Part shown: in pieces, positions 5,732 to 9,083 of the stretch
How positions within the stretch are numbered: the first letter of the stretch is position 1
Layout of the letters: every line of letters begins with the position of its first letter
Source of the DNA: JBEKHI01 sp050012355
GTDB taxonomy: Bacteria > Actinomycetota > Actinomycetes > Streptosporangiales > Streptosporangiaceae
DNA: 9,083 nucleotides
Assembly: GCA_050012355.1 (NCBI GenBank)
Contig: JBEKHI010000344.1
Span: 1-9,083 of the forward strand
Direction of reading: 5' to 3'
The notes under the pieces: model-generated
Seen by the model: the letters and a program-made list of their open reading frames with translations, nothing else
What the model was told of the DNA's origin: nothing
The model's database searches: none
Translations under genes and position numbers: made by a program

Positions 5732-8495
5732 GCTCGACGGTTCGGACGAGATCCACCCGGGACGTGATATCCAGCTTGCCGAAGACATGACGCAGGTGGG
5801 TGTTCACGGTGTGGGGCGAGACGAACAGCCGGTCGGCGATCCCCCGGTTGGTATGGCCGGCGGCGGCGAGACTCACGACCTGAAGCTCGGCGTCCGTGAG
5901 GGATTCCCAGCCCGATTTCGGGCGATCCAGCGACTGCACCCGGCGCCGGATGCCGAGCTCACGCAGCCGCTTGCGGGCTCTGGCCGCGTCGCGCGCGGCT
6001 CCCGCCTCGACGCAGATGCGCAGGACGCGATCGAAGGCGTCCACCGCCGCGCCACGATCACCACTGGCCAGCCGGGCACAAGCCAGGTCCTCCAACGCGG
6101 CCGCCGCGGCCAGCGGACGCTGGCCAGCCGCGAGGATCGTCGCGGCTTGCTCTAGGTCGTGCCTGGACTGGTTGAGGAGGCCTCGGGTATGGGCGGCGGC
6201 TCCCGCCGCGGACGGCACGCCGGGATTGAGCTCATACCGGCGTGCGGCGATGGTGGTCGCGGCCTTCGCGAGTTCCTCATCGTCGGCCGCGAGGGCCATC
6301 CGGACCAGCAGCGGATCGTCGGCGGCCTCCATCGGGAAGAGCGGGAACAGCGACAGCCGCTCCGTCTGGCCGAACGTGCACAGCCAGTCGTAGGCCTGGT
6401 CCGGGTGGCCGGATGACATGGAGTGGACGGCGAGGTACCAGGCGGCGAGCTTGCGGACGACGGGGGCGGTCGCGGTCAGCATGACCCGGGCGATCTCGGC
6501 GATCTCCCGGGCCCCGCGCTCGTCCCCGAGGTGGAGTTTGACGCGGCCGAGCGCGGTCACCGCCGCGGCGTCCAGCACGCCGACGATCAGCTGGGCATCG
6601 GCGACGTGGAACCGGTCTTCGAGCAGCGTGTTGGCCTCATCGAGCTTGCCGAGGTGGAGCAGATGCCGGCCCTTCCAGCTCTCGAAGACGTGAATGGCCC
6701 AGTTCTGCCGGTCACGCTGGGCGGCCGCCAGCCCGTCGTCGGCGACGCCCAGTGCCTCATCGAGCCGGTCGAGTGCGGCCAGCAGCCACGATCGGTAGCT
6801 GTGCATCAGGCGCTCGCGCGGATCGTCGAAAGCGGCGAGCTGCCCGGAGTCCACGTCGGCCAGCAGCCGCAGGCCAGCGTCGAAATGCCCGAGTTGGTAT
6901 TCCATCGCTGAGCAGCCGATCTGGAAAAAGTACTGGGCCGCGATGTCGTTGCTGACCAGTACGCTCGTGCGCACCTGCGCTTCGATCGCCAGGCCCTCGT
7001 CCAGCCGGTGGGCGACCAATAGGTTGTGAAACAGCGACGCCTGCAGCCGTGCTCGCGTGTCGGCGGCCAGGCCCGGCAGAGACAGGCCCTTCCTGGCATT
7101 GTCGGTGCGGTCGTCTGGCGAGATGGCGAACATCGCGGCCAGGCTGAGCCGCACGGCGGCTTCCTGCTCGGCGGGCAGCGCCCGGCGCAGGGCCTTGTCG
7201 GCGAAGGCGTGCGCTTCCTCGCTCCGTCCGGCGGCGAACAACGATACGGCCCGGCGGGCCACCAGCGCGCTCCGCAGCGGATGCCGTGGCGGGACCAACG
7301 CCAAAGCCGCCTCCGCGATGTCCGCCGAGGCGCTGGGGTCGGTCATGCCGAGTGACTCAGCAGCGTCGGCGAGAATGCGCACGGCCGCGATGTCACCAGG
7401 TTCCGCGCTGGCGGCCAGCTGCGCCGCTACTTCCGCTGGCAACGCGCCGCCCGCCAGCAGGACGTCAGCCGCCTCCCGGTCAAGGGCCCGGCGAACCGCG
7501 CCGGGCACCGCGCCTCGGGCCGCCTCCCGGGCCAGGTCGTGCTGGAAGGCGAGGCGGCCGCCAGTCTCGGTGAAGATCCCGGCGTAGATGACTTCCCTGA
7601 CCGGATCGACGAGGTCGGCTATCGGCAGGCGGGCCATCGCCGCTATCTGGCTGAGCGTGAACTGGCGGGCGAGGGACGCGGCGGCCGTCACCACCCGCTC
7701 GCCCGCGGGAGTGGTACGCGAGATGCGTCGCCGCATGCTGTCCTCGAGCCGGTGCGGAACCCGGTTCCCGGCCATGCCCGCCCGCCCGTCCACCACGCGG
7801 ACCAGGTCTTCCTCGCGCAGCCCGGCGAGCAGATCAACGATGAGGAACGGGTTGCCCTGCGCGCCGGCCAGGGTCCGGAGCAGGTCACCGGCCGGCCGCG
7901 CCCCCAGGATGTCCTTCGCCACCTCCGCGATCGCCGAGGCGGACAGCGGCGTGAGCGCAATCGTCGTGGCCCCGGCGACGGTCAGCTCGGTCAGCGCCCG
8001 GTGGATGTGCGGCGCCCCCTGATCTGGCCGCACCGCGATCAGCCACGCGACTGGCAGCGGCGCCAGCCACTGCGTCAGCATCCGCAAGGCCAGGCCGCAT
8101 CCCGCGTCGGCCCACTGGACGTCATCGAGGCATACCAGCAGCGGCTGCCGCAGCGCCGCGCGCTCCATCAGGGTCTGGATATCGGCCAGCAGCCAGAACG
8201 GCTCTTCGCGGGAGCGGTCGCGGGTGCCGAGCGCGGTCCGGTCCACGAGTGAATCGGCGCCGCCGAACAGCGCCTCCATCAGCACCGAGCCGTGGCCTGC
8301 TTCCGCGGCGCCGAGGCCGGTCCGGAAGTCCAGCGCGCGAGCGGTCTCCTGGGCCGCTGTGAGCAGCCTCGTCTTGCCCAGGCCAGCGTCACCCTCGATG
8401 ATCACGACGCCGCCCGCCCCGCCCCGCACCCGCCGCAGGAAACCGGCGAGCATATCCAGATGCTCGTCCCGCCCGCGGATAGGGGATGCGCTCAA
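5721..8495 (-). CDS. LAL-type LuxR transcriptional regulator (STAND ATPase plus C-terminal LuxR HTH)
   Basis: Large ATP-binding LuxR-family regulator of 924 residues from the preferred TTG start. Near the N-terminus are a GRDEHL motif (about residues 8-13), typical of LAL proteins, a Walker A motif GDAGLGKT (35-42) and a Walker B motif LLVCLDD (119-125) followed by VQWAD. The middle, about 350-800, is alpha-helical and rich in Ala/Leu, consistent with TPR-like sensor repeats. The C-terminus (863-924) is a LuxR/GerE HTH with LTDAELQVVSLAAAGHTN, GIADRLFVS and HTVNTHLRHVFGKL. LAL proteins are usually activators of secondary-metabolite or catabolic clusters, with ATP- and ligand-dependent switching. 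Start choice: an upstream in-frame ATG at 8549 would add 18 residues (942 aa), but it has no Shine-Dalgarno sequence and lies in the tail of a hairpin. The TTG at 8495 has AAGGGG 7 nt upstream and puts the GR motif at the usual distance from the start. The target genes are not evident. Confidence 0.93.
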   Translation of the reverse strand: MSASPIRGRDEHLDMLAGFLRRVRGGAGGVVIIEGDAGLGKTRLLTAAQETARALDFRTGLGAAEAGHGSVLMEALFGGADSLVDRTALGTRDRSREEPFWLLADIQTLMERAALRQPLLVCLDDVQWADAGCGLALRMLTQWLAPLPVAWLIAVRPDQGAPHIHRALTELTVAGATTIALTPLSASAIAEVAKDILGARPAGDLLRTLAGAQGNPFLIVDLLAGLREEDLVRVVDGRAGMAGNRVPHRLEDSMRRRISRTTPAGERVVTAAASLARQFTLSQIAAMARLPIADLVDPVREVIYAGIFTETGGRLAFQHDLAREAARGAVPGAVRRALDREAADVLLAGGALPAEVAAQLAASAEPGDIAAVRILADAAESLGMTDPSASADIAEAALALVPPRHPLRSALVARRAVSLFAAGRSEEAHAFADKALRRALPAEQEAAVRLSLAAMFAISPDDRTDNARKGLSLPGLAADTRARLQASLFHNLLVAHRLDEGLAIEAQVRTSVLVSNDIAAQYFFQIGCSAMEYQLGHFDAGLRLLADVDSGQLAAFDDPRERLMHSYRSWLLAALDRLDEALGVADDGLAAAQRDRQNWAIHVFESWKGRHLLHLGKLDEANTLLEDRFHVADAQLIVGVLDAAAVTALGRVKLHLGDERGAREIAEIARVMLTATAPVVRKLAAWYLAVHSMSSGHPDQAYDWLCTFGQTERLSLFPLFPMEAADDPLLVRMALAADDEELAKAATTIAARRYELNPGVPSAAGAAAHTRGLLNQSRHDLEQAATILAAGQRPLAAAAALEDLACARLASGDRGAAVDAFDRVLRICVEAGAARDAARARKRLRELGIRRRVQSLDRPKSGWESLTDAELQVVSLAAAGHTNRGIADRLFVSPHTVNTHLRHVFGKLDITSRVDLVRTVERHS

Positions 8496-8502
8496 GGTAC
8501 TT

Positions 8503-8508
8503 CCCCTT
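8503..8508 (-). promoter_or_regulatory. Ribosome binding site supporting the TTG start of the LAL regulator
   Basis: On the minus strand AAGGGG is followed by a 7-nt spacer and TTG (8495-8493). No comparable purine-rich site precedes the ATG at 8549. Confidence 0.5.
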
Positions 8509-8555
8509 CTGCGCTTCAAGGGATTGCGGCAGCCGCTACCAATAAACATAGCGGA

Positions 8556-8582
8556 GCGGCCACCGGGGATTCCGGTGGCCGC
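8556..8582 (-). terminator. Strong hairpin terminator downstream of the DUF4232 gene
   Basis: A perfect 11-bp inverted repeat, GCGGCCACCGG and its complement, encloses a 5-nt loop. Read on the minus strand it lies 21 nt after the TAG stop of the DUF4232 gene and is followed by a moderately T-rich stretch (TATGTTTATT, 8541-8550). This fits an intrinsic terminator that separates this gene from the LAL gene. The T-tract begins about 5 nt after the stem and is imperfect, so efficiency is uncertain. TATGTT here could also act as a -10 box for the LAL gene. Confidence 0.65.
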
Positions 8583-8603
8583 CCGCGGACTGCCAGCAGC
8601 CGG

Positions 8604-9083
8604 CTAGTGGCCGACTGCGGACAGGTAGGTGCCCCGTCCGGTCTTGATGCTCTCCCAGTACACCGGCCCGAGCCGCCACGTAAGGGTCTGGTGGCTCACG
8701 GAGCCTGGCGCCGTGATGACCGCCGTGTCCGGACCCCAGGCACCCAGCTCACCCTGGATTTCCTGCGGGGTCTCGAGCAGGTAGGTCAAGTCGAACGAGG
8801 CGTGCTGACCTCGCTTGAGGATGACGGTGCGGTAGCGTTCCGGTGCCCGCGCTACCGGAAGCCGCATCTGGCCGCCGTCGCCCACCAGGTCCAGCCCCGG
8901 GTAGCCGGCCATGCTGCACGTGCTGTGGCCCACGTTGACCAGGGTGATCTGCACCCGGTGCTGATAGGCGACCTTGGTCGCGGCGGGCTTGCCGAAATCA
9001 ACCCGCAGGTTCGTCGTCGGGCAGTGGGCCGGCACCGAACTGGGATGAGCGGCCGATGTGGCCGCCAGCGCCTGTCCGGGAAC
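8604..9083 (-). CDS. DUF4232-family secreted protein, 5' partial
   Basis: 159 residues are visible and the frame stays open to the window edge, so the N-terminus is missing. An internal GTG at 9035 is a possible but unlikely start. The visible start is rich in Ala, Ser, Thr and Pro (GQALAATSAAHPSS), like the linker after a signal peptide or lipobox in this family; the signal itself would lie outside the window. The DUF4232 pattern is recognisable: HCPTTNLRV, a beta-rich segment with VQITLVNVGHSTCSMAGYPGLDLV, and an ILKRGQHASFDLTY strand. Two cysteines (about 21 and 56) are the pair usually conserved and probably form a disulfide outside the cell. DUF4232 proteins are common cell-envelope or secreted proteins of Actinobacteria; their function is unknown. 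The gene ends with TAG and a hairpin terminator. Confidence 0.85.
   Translation of the reverse strand, partial: VPGQALAATSAAHPSSVPAHCPTTNLRVDFGKPAATKVAYQHRVQITLVNVGHSTCSMAGYPGLDLVGDGGQMRLPVARAPERYRTVILKRGQHASFDLTYLLETPQEIQGELGAWGPDTAVITAPGSVSHQTLTWRLGPVYWESIKTGRGTYLSAVGH

Noticed and set aside
9033..9035. GTG as a genuine start of the DUF4232 gene
   Set aside because: The frame is open upstream to the window edge, and a secreted family member should have a signal peptide before this point; the gene is treated as 5' partial.
1..9083. Search for a mobile element, defence island, CRISPR, tRNA or riboswitch
   Set aside because: No transposase, integrase, terminal inverted repeats, repeat-spacer pattern or structured RNA motif was recognised; gene style is uniform across the window.

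Overview
The window comes from a high-GC actinomycete. The evidence is strong G/C preference at third codon positions, start/stop-overlapping operons, a PucR/CdaR-type regulator, a LAL-type LuxR regulator and a DUF4232 secreted protein, a combination typical of soil Actinobacteria. The genus cannot be fixed from the sequence alone.

Positions 1-3229 (+) hold most of an operon for a four-component, soluble di-iron bacterial multicomponent monooxygenase (toluene/alkene/isoprene type). The order is alpha hydroxylase subunit (5' end cut by the window edge), gamma subunit, Rieske ferredoxin, effector (coupling) protein and beta subunit, i.e. tmoA-B-C-D-E. Every junction overlaps by 1 or 4 nt, so the subunits are probably translationally coupled. 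The expected sixth component, an FAD/[2Fe-2S] reductase (tmoF/isoF), is not downstream of tmoE. It must lie upstream of the window, elsewhere in the genome, or be borrowed. The alpha subunit keeps all six iron ligands and the active-site Thr but differs from toluene 4-monooxygenase at several pocket and channel positions, so the substrate cannot be assumed to be toluene.

Positions 3220-3906 (-) encode a small cytoplasmic alpha/beta hydrolase, convergent with tmoE and overlapping its 3' end by 10 nt. A 169-bp divergent spacer (3907-4075) with short repeated motifs separates it from a PucR/CdaR-like regulator (4076-5710, +) with two GAF-like sensory regions. That regulator is a reasonable candidate for controlling the hydrolase, itself and perhaps the monooxygenase.

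Positions 5721-8495 (-) encode a LAL (large ATP-binding LuxR) regulator, convergent with the PucR-type gene; a short hairpin sits between them. Its best start is a TTG with a good ribosome binding site, not the upstream ATG, which lies in the tail of a hairpin terminator at 8556-8582. That terminator belongs to the last gene, a 5'-truncated DUF4232 secreted protein (8604-9083, -).

The likely biology is hydrocarbon (aromatic or alkene) oxidation with local regulation. No RNA genes, mobile elements, CRISPR arrays or stretches over 300 bp without a gene were seen. I found no clearly undescribed system; the most interesting leads are the altered hydroxylase active site, the missing reductase and the pair of unusual regulators next to the operon.
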